Assembly (NCBI RefSeq): GCF_000787835.1
Contig: NZ_BBPP01000012.1
Coordinates: 102,211-166,210 of the forward strand
Length of the DNA stretch: 64,000 nt
Direction: 5' to 3'
Origin: Streptacidiphilus melanogenes
GTDB taxonomy: Bacteria > Actinomycetota > Actinomycetes > Streptomycetales > Streptomycetaceae
Shown here: positions 1 through 8,427 of the stretch, piece after piece
How positions within the stretch are numbered: position 1 is the stretch's first letter
Layout: each line of letters starts with the position of its first letter
Notes under the pieces: model-generated
Told to the model about the DNA's origin: nothing
Databases searched by the model: none
The model's input: the letters and a program-made list of their open reading frames with translations, nothing else
Program-made: the position numbers and the translations under genes

Positions 1-2
1 AG

Positions 3-488
3 GGCGTCATGGAGCTCGACGGCTGGAAGGAGGCCCTCGACGCCGCCGCCGACCTGCTCGCCCGGGCCCGCGCCGCCGGCGCGACGGTCATCCACGTCGT
101 CAACGACGGCGGCGAGGGCACCCCCTACGACATCCGCGCGGAGATCGGCCGGATCCACCCCAAGGTCGCCCCCGTCGACGGCGAGCCGACCGTGGTCAAG
201 GGCAAGCCGAACGCGTTCCTCGACACCGACCTCGGCGAGCTCGTCGACGCCGCGGGCAGGGACAAGCTGATCATCGCCGGCTTCATGACCCACATGTGCG
301 TCGCCTTCACTGCCCAGGGCGCGTTCCTGCGCGGCAACCACGCCACCGTCGTCGCCGACGCCTCCGCCACCCGCCCGCTGCAGAGCCCGGCCGGCCAGGT
401 CACCGCCGAGGAGCTCCACCAGGGCGCACTGGCCACCATCCACGACCTCTACGGCGTCGTCGTGCCCACGGCCGACCACCTGTCCTGA
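3..488 (+). CDS. Isochorismatase-family cysteine hydrolase (5' end outside window)
   Basis: About 160 C-terminal residues of an isochorismatase-like hydrolase. The family usually opens with a beta strand carrying the catalytic Asp (VVDMQ-type motif), which is absent here, and the frame is open to the window edge, so the gene begins upstream. Visible family features are the VVKGKPNAF segment with the active-site Lys and the GFMTHMCVAFTA segment with the nucleophilic Cys. Such enzymes hydrolyse amide or enol-ether bonds (nicotinamide, N-carbamoyl compounds, isochorismate); the substrate cannot be told. A strong hairpin follows at 546-574, so it is probably the last gene of its unit. Confidence 0.85.
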   Translation, partial: GVMELDGWKEALDAAADLLARARAAGATVIHVVNDGGEGTPYDIRAEIGRIHPKVAPVDGEPTVVKGKPNAFLDTDLGELVDAAGRDKLIIAGFMTHMCVAFTAQGAFLRGNHATVVADASATRPLQSPAGQVTAEELHQGALATIHDLYGVVVPTADHLS

Positions 489-545
489 CCCACACCCCGA
501 CGCGCGAACCGACGCACGTCCCGACACACCGCACCACGTGCACCC

Positions 546-574
546 GGGCGCAGCCTCCCGACGAGGCTGCGCCC
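546..574 (+). terminator. Hairpin terminator after the isochorismatase-like gene
   Basis: A perfect 12-bp stem (GGGCGCAGCCTC at 546-557 with GAGGCTGCGCCC at 563-574) encloses a 5-nt loop. There is no U-tract, which is usual in actinomycetes. Confidence 0.7.
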
Positions 575-598
575 GTCCATCCGAGGGGGGAACCCGAG

Positions 599-1765
599 AT
601 GTCACCGACCCGCAGAACCGTCCTGGGCGGCGCGGCCGCCATCGGCGCAGCCGCCGCACTGACCGGCCTCAACGCCCGCAACGCGTCCGCCGACGGCACC
701 AGCGGCAGCGTCACGCAGGCGCAGGCCCGCAACAACATGATCGCCGTCGACACGGCCATGCAGAGCAACTACGACGCCCTGCGCGCGAACGTCATCAACC
801 AGCTGGCCCCCGTCATCGTCGTCAACAACGACCTCGTGGGCGGCACCTACTACCTGATCAACAAGGGCACGGTGGTGGAGCAGATCCAGCCCGTCGACCC
901 GGTCTTCGCCCTCGCCAAGTCCATCGCGCACACCCCGCTGGGCATCTACTCCATCTGCGCGCCGTCGCTGGACCCGGGCCGCATCCTGCCCGCGCAGAAG
1001 CAGTACATCGACCCGCACGACCTGCGGATGGTGGCGTTCAACGGGCCCGGCAACACCAGCTGGACGACCCCGCTGCAGACCTTCGCCACCACCCTGCAGA
1101 ACGCACGGCAGACCCTGGAGGCCGCCAACCTGCCCCAGGACGCCAACGGCAGCCTGCACGACTCCTGCGCCTACATCCTCGACAAGGCCCAGGACTACAT
1201 CAGCGAGACGATCCGCAGCCGCGAGTTCGACATGGCGAAGTTCGAGGCCTTCACCGCCGACGTCTACCCGAGCGTCCGCACCAACATGTACTGGTCCTCG
1301 CGCGTCCAGATCGACGGCGTCAGCCAGCTGATGACCCGCTGGCGCAACCAGATCGGCTCCGCCTGGTCGGGCCTGTACGTGGTGGTCCTGTCCATCTGGA
1401 CCACCTACGAGCAGAACCAGAACAGCATCATCCTGCAGAACTTCATGGACCAGAGCCAGGTCTCCACGCACCTGGTCAACCTGATGACGGCGCAGACCCC
1501 CACCGACCCGGTCCACGTCGCCCTGGACAACCTGGCGCGCATCGTCCAGGACAACATCGCCGCCGAAATGGTCTTCTCCACCGACCAGCCCACCGCCGAC
1601 GCCCTCAAGGGTCAGCCGGACCTGCTGTCCACGGAAATCCTCAAACTGCTCGGCGGCACCACCGCCACCGGCAGCGGCGCGAAGGCGGCGAGCGCCCTCA
1701 CCAAGGGCCAACTCACGCAGATCGCCTGCCCGTTCCACAACCGGTCCGCCGCCCTCAAGGCCTGA
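599..1765 (+). CDS. Tat-exported protein of unknown function (388 aa)
   Basis: Starts at the ATG at 599 behind a GAGGGGGG ribosome site; earlier in-frame starts would run through the terminator. The N-terminus MSPTRRTVLGGAAAIGAAAA has a twin-arginine motif, a hydrophobic Ala-rich core and an alanine cleavage region near residue 31, predicting Tat export. The mature part is largely helical-looking and polar, with a hydrophobic stretch (GLYVVVLSIW) near residue 265 and a Cys near the C-terminus. No catalytic motif or known domain is recognised. It is a single gene between two hairpins (546-574 and 1806-1862), so probably monocistronic. Confidence 0.8.
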   Translation: MSPTRRTVLGGAAAIGAAAALTGLNARNASADGTSGSVTQAQARNNMIAVDTAMQSNYDALRANVINQLAPVIVVNNDLVGGTYYLINKGTVVEQIQPVDPVFALAKSIAHTPLGIYSICAPSLDPGRILPAQKQYIDPHDLRMVAFNGPGNTSWTTPLQTFATTLQNARQTLEAANLPQDANGSLHDSCAYILDKAQDYISETIRSREFDMAKFEAFTADVYPSVRTNMYWSSRVQIDGVSQLMTRWRNQIGSAWSGLYVVVLSIWTTYEQNQNSIILQNFMDQSQVSTHLVNLMTAQTPTDPVHVALDNLARIVQDNIAAEMVFSTDQPTADALKGQPDLLSTEILKLLGGTTATGSGAKAASALTKGQLTQIACPFHNRSAALKA

Positions 1766-1805
1766 CCCCACCCGCGCGCACCCGCGCGCGTCAACCCTTC
1801 ACCAC

Positions 1806-1862
1806 CGACGGCTTCCCCCCGGCCCGCGGCACACCGCCGCACCCCCGGGCGGGAAGCCGTCG
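1806..1862 (+). terminator. Long-loop hairpin terminator
   Basis: A 12-bp perfect stem (CGACGGCTTCCC at 1806-1817 with GGGAAGCCGTCG at 1851-1862) separates the Tat-exported protein gene from the MFS gene. The loop is GC-rich and probably folds further. Confidence 0.6.
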
Positions 1863-1899
1863 CCGTTTGCGCACCACATGTCCCGGGGGGAAACCAATC

Positions 1900-3141
1900 G
1901 TGAACCGCACACGCGGCCTGCGCCACGGCAGACAGGCCTGGACACTCGTCGGCCTGGTCCTGCTCACCGTCAACCTCCGCGCCGCCATCACCGGCGTCCC
2001 GCCGCTCCTCGGTCAACTCCAGGCCACCGTGCACCTGTCCGGCCTCGCCGTCAGCGCCCTGGCGACGCTGCCGGTGCTCTGCCTGGGCGTGTTCTCCGCC
2101 GTGGCTCCGGCCCTCGGCCGCCGCCACGGCAAGGAAGCCACCATCGCCGCAGCCCTGCTGGCCACCACGGCCGGCATCGTCCTGCGCGTGGCGCCGGGCC
2201 CGGTGGCCCTGTTCGCGGGCACGGTCCTGGCGGGCGCGGGCATCGCCGTCGGCGGCGCGCTCCTGCCCGCCGTCATCAAACAGCACTTCCCGGCCCAGGT
2301 CGGCCCGTTGACCGGCGTCGCCATGACGCTCATGGCCGCCAGCGGAGCCGTCGCCGCAGCCGCCGCGGTTCCCCTGGCCCAGGCGGCCGGATGGCGCCTC
2401 GCACTGGCGGCGTGGGCGCTGCCCTCGCTCGTCGCCGCCCTCACCTGGAGCCCTCTCGCGGCCCTCGCCCGACGTGTGCCCGCACCGCCGCAGGCGCGGC
2501 CGGACGCGGGCACGCTGCTGCGCTCGCCGCTGGCCTGGTCCGTCTCGGCGTTCCTGGGAGCGGTGTCGCTGATGTTCTACGTCCTGGTCGCCTGGCTGCC
2601 ACAGATCATGCAGTCCCGCGGCTACACCCCCGACGAGGCCGGGGCGATGGTGTCCGTCATGCTCGCCACCGGCATCCCCCTCGGGTTCGTCACGCCCTAC
2701 CTGGCCGCACGCCTGCACGACCAGCTCCCGCTCGTCCTGGCCGTCGCCGCCGTCAAGGTCGTCGGCCTCGGCGGCATCCTGCTGCTGCCCGGGGATGCCT
2801 GGGTCTGGGCCGCCGTCCTCGGCGTCGCCGTCGGCGCCGCGTTCCCGCTGGCCATGACCTTCCTCAGCCTGCGCTCACCCGACGCAGCCACCACCGCCCG
2901 CCTCTCCGGCATGGCCCAGACCGCCGGCTACCTCCTCGCCGGAACCGGCCCCCTGGCCTTCGGCCTCCTCCACACCGCCACCGGCGGCTGGACCACCCCG
3001 CTGGCACTCCTCGGCACGCTGATCGTCCCCGAAGCGCTCTCCGGCCTGCGCGCCGCCCGCCCCGGCCAGGTCCGCACCGCCCCTCCCACGCGCCCGGCCT
3101 CCACGCCCCGGCCGCCGAGACGCGAAACCGTCCACCGGTGA
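1900..3141 (+). CDS. MFS transporter, CynX/NimT-like
   Basis: A GTG start at 1900 follows a GGGGGG ribosome site. The 413-aa protein has about 12 hydrophobic segments and opens with the LLTVNLRAAITGVPPLL stretch typical of the CynX/NimT branch of the major facilitator superfamily (cyanate, nitroimidazole and small anion/drug carriers). A short cytoplasmic loop rich in Pro/Arg separates the two six-helix halves near residue 195, and the C-tail is Pro/Arg-rich and polar. The substrate is not deducible. It converges on the chimeric pseudogene downstream, with a hairpin between. Confidence 0.85.
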   Translation: MNRTRGLRHGRQAWTLVGLVLLTVNLRAAITGVPPLLGQLQATVHLSGLAVSALATLPVLCLGVFSAVAPALGRRHGKEATIAAALLATTAGIVLRVAPGPVALFAGTVLAGAGIAVGGALLPAVIKQHFPAQVGPLTGVAMTLMAASGAVAAAAAVPLAQAAGWRLALAAWALPSLVAALTWSPLAALARRVPAPPQARPDAGTLLRSPLAWSVSAFLGAVSLMFYVLVAWLPQIMQSRGYTPDEAGAMVSVMLATGIPLGFVTPYLAARLHDQLPLVLAVAAVKVVGLGGILLLPGDAWVWAAVLGVAVGAAFPLAMTFLSLRSPDAATTARLSGMAQTAGYLLAGTGPLAFGLLHTATGGWTTPLALLGTLIVPEALSGLRAARPGQVRTAPPTRPASTPRPPRRETVHR

Positions 3142-3164
3142 CGGGCCCTGGGTTCGGCCCGGGA

Positions 3165-3189
3165 GCCCGCACGCAAGTGCCGTGCGGGC
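3165..3189. terminator. Hairpin between convergent genes
   Basis: A 9-bp perfect stem, GCCCGCACG (3165-3173) with CGTGCGGGC (3181-3189), lies between the convergent ends at 3141 and 3214 and could serve both strands. Confidence 0.6.
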
Positions 3190-3213
3190 CCCCGGCACCC
3201 CTGACCGGCGGCG

Positions 3214-4454
3214 CTAGCCGACGGTCAGGCTGATGTCGTCGCAGGTGGCTGTGGCCGATGCGGACGGCAGGTAGCAGAAGACCGTCGCGGACGTGCTGGT
3301 GGCACCGGTGGTGAAGGTGTCGGAGACCGGGGTCCACCCGGTGGCCGTGGTGTGGGTGGTGACCTGGGGGCCTCCGAAGTTCTTCACCCCGAAGCTGGTG
3401 GAGGCGCCGGAGTCGGCGCGCACCCAGCCGGAGTAGGTGTAGGTGGTGGCCGGTCGCAAGCCGGTGACCTTGTACTCCATGGTCGCGTAGTCGCCGGCCG
3501 GGGACTTCAGCTGAAGGTCGTGGGTGGGGCTGTGGGCCGCCGCGTCGCCGACGACGGCGGCGTTGTGAGCGGTCCAGCCGGGCAGGGCGCCGGACTCGAA
3601 GTCCCCGCCGGGGATGAGGTTCGCGGATCCGGCCGGGAAGGTGAGCGTCTGGGCGTCGACCGGGTGCGTGTTGCCCGCGGCGCCGGTGTCGGACCAGTCG
3701 CGCTGCGGCGCGGTGACGACGCCGCCGCTGCCGGAGGTCAGGCTGAGTGCCTGGCCGCTGTAGCGGTTCGCGTTGCCGGTGCAGCCGTACGTGCCGATCT
3801 CCTCGGGACCGGCGCCCTTCTGCGGCCCGTAGACGGCGCCGGCGCCGTCCGGGCCGAGGAGCGGGTTGGTGACGTCGGTGAGCAGCCGGACACCGCCCGG
3901 CGGCGCGGGCCGCAAGCGGCTGAGGGCGATCCGGTGCAGGCGGGTGAGGGCCCCGCCTCCGTCCGCGAGCGGGAGGCCGTCGGCGCCGAGCAGCCGCACG
4001 CCGAGGGCGCTCAGCAGCCCGGCTCCGCCGTCGCTGGAGGCGGAGCCGCCCAGCCCGACCAGCAACGGGCCGCTGCTGCCCGGCGTCGGGCCAAGGGGGA
4101 GCGTCGCGGCGTGGTCGAGCGCGGCGGCGATGAGCTCGCCGGTGCCGCGGGTGGTGGCGGCGAGCGGATCAGGACGGGCCATCAGCGGCAGTCCGCTGGC
4201 GGTGGCGAGCTCGACCACGGCGGTGCCGTCGGCGAGGAGCGCGAACTCACCGTCGACGGGGCGGCCGTCGGGGCCGGTGCAGCCGCCCACGCGGGCAGGG
4301 CGCTCCCCGGGTGGGCGGCCAGGACGGCGGCCAGGGTCCCCTCGCCGCCGTCGGCCATGGGGAGGGTCGCGATGCGATCATCCGGTCTGAGAGAGCGCCA
4401 GCCCTCGCTGAGGGCGCGTGCCGCCTCCTCGGCGGTGACGGTGCCCTTGAAGAG
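3214..4454 (-). pseudogene. Chimeric pseudogene: glycerate kinase core joined to a secreted carbohydrate-binding C-terminus
   Basis: From 4454 to about 3796 the minus strand encodes glycerate kinase (GK-1 family): LFKGTVTAEEAARAL, LPMADGGEGTL, LLVGLGGSASSDGGAG, LTDVTNPLLGPDGAGAVYGP and QKGA. The start-proximal DSFKG beginning is missing, the reading frame slips near 4288-4295, and after QKGAGPEEI (about 3796) the C-terminal third of the kinase is absent. The frame then continues without a stop into an unrelated 194-residue piece (GTYGCTGNANRYSGQ to the end) resembling a secreted glycan-binding beta-sandwich: NLIPGGDFESGALPGW, TYTYSGWVRADSG, a late Cys pair. An open frame therefore exists from a GTG at 4290, but it cannot be a working kinase. 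Two deletions beside a TetR gene are inferred; an assembly error is the alternative. Confidence 0.75.
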
Positions 4455-4481
4455 CGGAGCAGGGCGCGAGGGGCGCTGCGG

Positions 4482-5174
4482 TCAGCGGGACCTCCGCGAT
4501 GCCTGGGCGCGGTAGCCGTCCAGCAGGGCGGTCAGGATGTCGGTGAGGCGCGGTGCGACGTCGACCACGGCGTGGGCGAGGTCGGGGGTTTCCTCGTAGA
4601 AGCGGCGCAGCTCGGTGCCGGGCGCTGCCATCTGCCACAGGGCGCCGGCCATCGCGGTGGCGGTGGCGACCGTGTCGCCCGCCTGACGCGCGGAGATGGC
4701 AGGGGCCGCCTGGCACAAGGCCGCGCCGACCGCACCGGCTTCGGCGAGCGCGGTGGTCTTGAAGGCTCTGACCGCCGTGAGGGACACCCCGCGTTCGAGC
4801 GTGATCGGCGTGTGGGCGAGCAGGTCGCAGAAGAGCGGACGGGCGACCAGGGTGTCCGCGAGGACGCCCGCGACCACGGCGCTCGCCGGCTCGACGCTGG
4901 TCGCGCCATCGGCCGGGCCCGCGAGCCGCTCGCGGACGGCCTGCGACCACTCCGTCCAGCCGCTGGCCGCCAGCCGGAGGAAGATCTCCTCGCGCGTCTC
5001 GAAGTAGCGCAGCATCGCCGACTTGTGCATGCCCACGGCAGCGGCGATGTCGGTGAGGGTCACCGCGCGGACGCCGGCCTCCGTGGCCAGCCGCCCCGCG
5101 GCCTCCAGGATCGCTGTCTCGCGGATGCGCTTGGCCTCGGCGCTGCGGGCGCGTTCGAACTGCGGTGGGGTCAC
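4482..5174 (-). CDS. TetR-family transcriptional regulator
   Basis: A 230-aa protein with an N-terminal TetR helix-turn-helix (residues about 20-66: AILEAAGRLATEAGV, LTDIAAAVGMHKSAMLRYF) and a longer ligand-binding helical C-domain. It is transcribed away from the SDR gene at 5282, and the 107-bp gap holds two adjacent near-palindromes (5185-5227). That arrangement predicts repression of both itself and the SDR gene. Its 3' end lies about 28 bp from the decayed glycerate kinase segment. Confidence 0.9.
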   Translation of the reverse strand: MTPPQFERARSAEAKRIRETAILEAAGRLATEAGVRAVTLTDIAAAVGMHKSAMLRYFETREEIFLRLAASGWTEWSQAVRERLAGPADGATSVEPASAVVAGVLADTLVARPLFCDLLAHTPITLERGVSLTAVRAFKTTALAEAGAVGAALCQAAPAISARQAGDTVATATAMAGALWQMAAPGTELRRFYEETPDLAHAVVDVAPRLTDILTALLDGYRAQASRRSR

Positions 5175-5184
5175 CCGTCCATGC

Positions 5185-5227
5185 TAGCGCAACCACGTTG
5201 CACTATTAGCGCAACGGTGTTTCACTA
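5185..5227. promoter_or_regulatory. Twin operators between TetR and SDR genes
   Basis: Two 21-bp imperfect palindromes lie side by side with a 22-bp centre-to-centre step. Site 1 is 5185-5205, half-sites TAGCGCAAC/GTTGCACTA. Site 2 is 5207-5227, TAGCGCAAC/GTTTCACTA. Two helical turns apart on the same face, they fit cooperative binding of two TetR dimers. Linking them to the neighbouring TetR is inference from position. Confidence 0.7.
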
Positions 5228-5281
5228 AAAGGGCACCCGCGGACCCGCGGACCTGGGACAGCGAAGGAAGAAGGCCCCGCC

Positions 5282-6142
5282 ATGTCATCCAAGACCATCG
5301 TCATCACCGGAACCGCCAGCGGCTTCGGCCGCCTGGCCGTGGGGCGGTTCACCGAAGCCGGGTGGAACGTCGTCGCCACCGTCCGCAGGAAGGAGGACCT
5401 GGGCGCGCACGCCGACCTGGAGAACGTGAGGACGCTTCTGCTGGACGTCGACGACGAGGAGGCCGACCTGGCCTTCGGTGAGCTGGCGAAGTCCCAGTTC
5501 GGCCGCGTCGACGCGTTGATCAACAACGCGGGCTACTTCCAGTCCGGGCCGCTGGAGGCCACGACCATGGATCAGGCCCACCGTCAGTTCCAGACCAACG
5601 TCTTCGGGCTGATCGCGCTCAACAAGGCCTTCATCCCGATCTTCCGCGAGCAGCGCTCGGGCGTCATCGTCAATGTCAGCTCGATCAGCGCGGATGCGGG
5701 ATTCCCGTACACCTCGGTCTACGAGGCGTCCAAAGCGGCGGTCGCCGCGCTCAGTGAGGGCCTGAACGCCGAGCTGTCGGAGTTCGGCGTCACCGTCAAG
5801 GCCCTGTTTCCGGGCAACATGGACACCGGGATCTTCGGCAAGGTCGACCGGGCCCAGGACGTCCCCGAGGACTACCTCGCCTCCTGGGGCCGCTTCGCCT
5901 CACTGAACGCCGTCCGCTCGGACCCGCGGATCACCGCCGACGTGATGCTCCGCATGGTCACCGACGGAGACACCCGCAAGGTCCGCTACTACAGCGGTCC
6001 GGACGGGGAGGCGATCCCGCGGGTGAAGCAACTGCTCGGACAGGACTGGTACTGGCAGGAGTTCAGTGCGCGCAACCGCGGAGAGTCCACGCCGCTGTGG
6101 GACGCCCTGATGCCGCAGCCGGTGACGGCCGAGCGGCGCTGA
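5282..6142 (+). CDS. Short-chain dehydrogenase/reductase (SDR)
   Basis: A 286-aa classical SDR. It has the nucleotide-binding TGTASGFG motif at residues 9-16, NNAG near residue 82, the catalytic Ser in NVSSIS, and the Tyr/Lys pair in YEASK about residue 150. Such enzymes oxidise or reduce hydroxyl/carbonyl groups with NAD(P)H; the substrate is unknown. The start is supported by a GAAGGAAGAAGG purine tract just upstream. It is divergent from the TetR gene and probably its target through the operators at 5185-5227. It converges on a SnoaL-like gene with a 7-bp gap. Confidence 0.9.
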   Translation: MSSKTIVITGTASGFGRLAVGRFTEAGWNVVATVRRKEDLGAHADLENVRTLLLDVDDEEADLAFGELAKSQFGRVDALINNAGYFQSGPLEATTMDQAHRQFQTNVFGLIALNKAFIPIFREQRSGVIVNVSSISADAGFPYTSVYEASKAAVAALSEGLNAELSEFGVTVKALFPGNMDTGIFGKVDRAQDVPEDYLASWGRFASLNAVRSDPRITADVMLRMVTDGDTRKVRYYSGPDGEAIPRVKQLLGQDWYWQEFSARNRGESTPLWDALMPQPVTAERR

Positions 6143-6149
6143 CGCAGCG

Positions 6150-6575
6150 TCACGGAGCTTGCGGCGCCGGGGCGTCCGTATGCGCCGTGCTGTCCTTCTG
6201 TGACGGCGGCCCCTCTGCGCCGCCTGCCACGAAGGTGTGGAGCTCGACGATGACCCCGTCCCTGACGTGGGCGATGTCCATGCCGGTGACAACGGGCGGC
6301 TGTCCGGGCGGGCCGAAGCGGAAGCCCAGATGGCCGAGGTCGTCGTTGACCGAGACGGGCCCGTCGGGCTGGAAGACCCAGCCGGGGGTCTGCGCCTGAA
6401 GCTCCGCCGCGCGGACGGCCAGGGCCTCGCGCCCGCGGACGACGCGGTCCGGTTCGTGCCAGACCACGTCCTCGGCGTAGGTCTCGGCGATGGCCTTGGC
6501 GCGGCGCTCGGCGTCGGGTTCGTTGAAGACGTCGAGGAGGTTGCGCCGCATGAGGTCGGCGACGGTGGTGGCCAT
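6150..6575 (-). CDS. SnoaL-like/NTF2-fold protein
   Basis: A 141-aa protein with the NTF2-like cone-fold pattern: an N-terminal helix pair, TYAEDVVWHEPDRVVRG, and a late strand GMDIAHVRDGVIVELHTF. The family covers small ester cyclases, hydratases and accessory proteins of polyketide or redox pathways, with no fixed catalytic residue set, so activity is not predicted. It is downstream of, and co-directional with, the FMN reductase gene (gap 74 bp) and may end the transcript that begins at the YceI-like gene. Confidence 0.75.
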   Translation of the reverse strand: MATTVADLMRRNLLDVFNEPDAERRAKAIAETYAEDVVWHEPDRVVRGREALAVRAAELQAQTPGWVFQPDGPVSVNDDLGHLGFRFGPPGQPPVVTGMDIAHVRDGVIVELHTFVAGGAEGPPSQKDSTAHTDAPAPQAP

Positions 6576-6649
6576 GAGCGGTGGTCCTTTCGGGTGACTG
6601 TGTGGGTGCCGCTGCTCCGCCGCCCGCAGCGGGTGGGTGCGGGCGGGCG

Positions 6650-7213
6650 TCAGGTGCGCAGGGTCTTCATGGCGGTCGACCAGGCCTCGATCTCCTCGAA
6701 CAGTTTCGTCGCCGCGGCGTCGTGGTGCGCGCCGGGCTTGAACAGGCTGAGGTTCTCGAAGTCAGTGAACAGCGAGAAGGCCAGCTGCTGGTGCACGTGG
6801 GCCAGTTGGACGGCGCTGGCGATGCTGCGCAGGTGCTCGGCCGCGCGGATGCCGCCGACGGTGCCGTAGGAGACGAAGGCGGCGGCCTTGTCGTTCCACT
6901 CGGCGTAGGCGTAGTCGATGGCGTTCTTCAGCACCGCGGGGATGGAGTGGTTGTACTCCGGGGTGACGAAGACATAGCCGTCGAACTCGGCGACCTTGGC
7001 CGCCCAGGCCTTGGTGTGCTCGCCCTGGTACTGGCCCATGGAGGGCGGCATCGGCTCGTCCATCAACGGCAGCGGCCAGTCGGCGAGGTCGACCAGCTCG
7101 TACTCGGCGCCGGTGCGGGCGCCCGCGCGGTCGACGACCCAGTCGGCGACGGCCTTGCCGTTGCGGCCGGGACGGGTGCTGCCCAGGATGACAGCGATCT
7201 TGAGGGTGCTCAT
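6650..7213 (-). CDS. NADPH-dependent FMN reductase
   Basis: A 187-aa flavodoxin-fold reductase. It has the N-terminal GSTRPGRNGKAV phosphate-binding loop (about residues 11-22) and the TPEYNHSIPAVLKNAIDY signature (about 84-101) that binds FMN. Members reduce FMN or quinones with NAD(P)H. It lies 31 bp downstream of the YceI-like gene, so both are probably co-transcribed from the promoter region that carries the MarR-type operators. Confidence 0.92.
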   Translation of the reverse strand: MSTLKIAVILGSTRPGRNGKAVADWVVDRAGARTGAEYELVDLADWPLPLMDEPMPPSMGQYQGEHTKAWAAKVAEFDGYVFVTPEYNHSIPAVLKNAIDYAYAEWNDKAAAFVSYGTVGGIRAAEHLRSIASAVQLAHVHQQLAFSLFTDFENLSLFKPGAHHDAAATKLFEEIEAWSTAMKTLRT

Positions 7214-7244
7214 GTCGTGCTCTCCTTCCGCGTGCCCGGCCCGC

Positions 7245-7781
7245 TCAGGCGGAGTGGTCGCCGTCGCCGTGGCGGGCCCGGATGGTGGCGGTCAGCTGGA
7301 GGTGGCGCGCGGCCATGCCCTTGAGCTTGGTGACGCCGTGGGCGTAGCGGTCGACGATCGCGGTGGCCTCCACGGTGATCTCGTCGCCGTCGACCTCTGC
7401 GCGGGTCACGGTGAAGGTGACGGGTGCGTCGACGCCGTGTGCGGTCAGCCGGCCTTGAAGGGCCCAGGTGCCGGCCTGGTCCAGCTCGGCACCGGCGGCG
7501 CGGAAGACGATGTCCGGGTAGTTCTCCGTGTCCAGCAGCGCCTTGGACAGGACCTGGCGGTCCCGGTTCCTGTTGCCCGTGGCGAAACTGGCCGCATCGG
7601 CCACGGCGTCCACGTGGGTACCGGTGAGCGGCTCGGCGAGGGCGACGGTGCCGCTGCGCAGCCGGAAGCTGCCGCGCACGGTGCCCAGGCCGAACAGGTG
7701 CTTGGTGGTGAAGGTGATCTCCGAACGCGGGGCGTCGATGACGTAGCGGCCGGGCGTCGGAGTCGGCGTTGCGGTGGTCAT
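7245..7781 (-). CDS. YceI-family protein
   Basis: A 178-aa lipocalin-like YceI protein: GRYVIDAPRSEITFTTKHLFG at the N-terminus, then FRLRSGTVAL, a middle DTENYPDIVFRA strand and late THGVTKLKG-type motifs. It has no signal peptide, so it is cytoplasmic; the family binds isoprenoid quinones or fatty amides. The start at 7781 is chosen because AAGGAGG sits six bases upstream; a longer frame would read through the operator. Two ACTTGA-type palindromes lie just upstream (7797-7847), pointing to repression by the MarR protein encoded at 8428. Confidence 0.88.
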   Translation of the reverse strand: MTTATPTPTPGRYVIDAPRSEITFTTKHLFGLGTVRGSFRLRSGTVALAEPLTGTHVDAVADAASFATGNRNRDRQVLSKALLDTENYPDIVFRAAGAELDQAGTWALQGRLTAHGVDAPVTFTVTRAEVDGDEITVEATAIVDRYAHGVTKLKGMAARHLQLTATIRARHGDGDHSA

Positions 7782-7796
7782 GATGACCTCCTTGGT

Positions 7797-7847
7797 CACT
7801 TGAGCCTTCAAGTGAAACGTTAGACCTGTCAACTTGAATGCTCAAGT
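7797..7847. promoter_or_regulatory. Two MarR-type operators upstream of the YceI-like gene
   Basis: CACTTGA-GCCT-TCAAGTG at 7797-7814 is a perfect palindrome. ACTTGA-ATGC-TCAAGT at 7832-7847 is a second perfect one. Related sites occur at 8344-8359 and 9005-9020, each upstream of another gene of this cluster. Confidence 0.75.
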
Positions 7848-7869
7848 GATGAGGGAGAATTCCCACCGC

Positions 7870-8292
7870 TCAGGCGAGGCCGAGCTGCCGGGCGATGACC
7901 GAGCCCTCCGCGTAGCAGTCGAAGCGCTTGATCTTGCCGTCGACCAGCTCGAACACGTCGCAGCAGGGCGCGTCCATGCGCCGGCCGGTGGGCGGGACGG
8001 TGCCGGAGGGCAGCTCCAGCGGGCCGGTGTGGGTGCCCTGCAGGCGCAGCTGCACGATCACCGTGTCTCCGTCGCTGGCGTAGAAGCGCTCCAGCTCGCG
8101 GTGCATGTCGGGGAAGGCCTTGGCGTAGACCTCGACCGTCCTGCCGAGCTCGTCGGGGCCGCAGTAGGTCAGCGGGATCGACATGTCGGTGAAGGTGCCG
8201 TCCTCGGTGAAGGCCGCGATCCAGCCGGCGACGTCCTGCTCCTCGGCGACCTGGTAGGCGGCGCGGATGATCTTCTCGTTGTCGTGGGACAT
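7870..8292 (-). CDS. SnoaL-like (ester cyclase type) NTF2-fold protein
   Basis: A 140-aa protein starting MSHDNEKIIRAAYQV, with the SnoaL-like layout (AFTEDGTFTDMSIPLTYCGPDEL, FPDMHRELERFYASGD-type turn, DVFELVDGKIKRFDCYAEGS). The FPDMH segment is typical of SnoaL-like polyketide cyclases, in which a conserved Asp/His pair acts. The substrate is unknown. A degenerate copy of the MarR-type operator (8344-8359) lies about 50 bp upstream of its start, and its end is 23 bp from the operator pair of the YceI-like gene. Confidence 0.8.
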   Translation of the reverse strand: MSHDNEKIIRAAYQVAEEQDVAGWIAAFTEDGTFTDMSIPLTYCGPDELGRTVEVYAKAFPDMHRELERFYASDGDTVIVQLRLQGTHTGPLELPSGTVPPTGRRMDAPCCDVFELVDGKIKRFDCYAEGSVIARQLGLA

Positions 8293-8343
8293 CTCTCGAC
8301 TCCCCTGGTTCGTGTGTGGTTGCTGGGCTTCTGTCCACCATTC

Positions 8344-8359
8344 ACTTTAATGCTCAAGT
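8344..8359. promoter_or_regulatory. MarR-type operator upstream of SnoaL-like gene (one mismatch)
   Basis: ACTTTA-ATGC-TCAAGT has one half-site mismatch relative to the sites at 7832-7847 and 9005-9020, including the same ATGC spacer as the former. It sits 52 bp before the start at 8292 on the minus strand. Confidence 0.6.
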
Positions 8360-8427
8360 CATATCCCGGCACAAGAGGTCCTTGCTCATTGAGTTCCAGG
8401 TGAGTTCGCGACCGGTGACTTGAAGCG

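Noticed and set aside
538..1899. Long plus-frame upstream extension of the CynX-type MFS gene
   Set aside because: It overlaps the Tat-exported protein gene in another frame and crosses two terminators; the GTG at 1900 has a good ribosome site and starts right before the first membrane helix.
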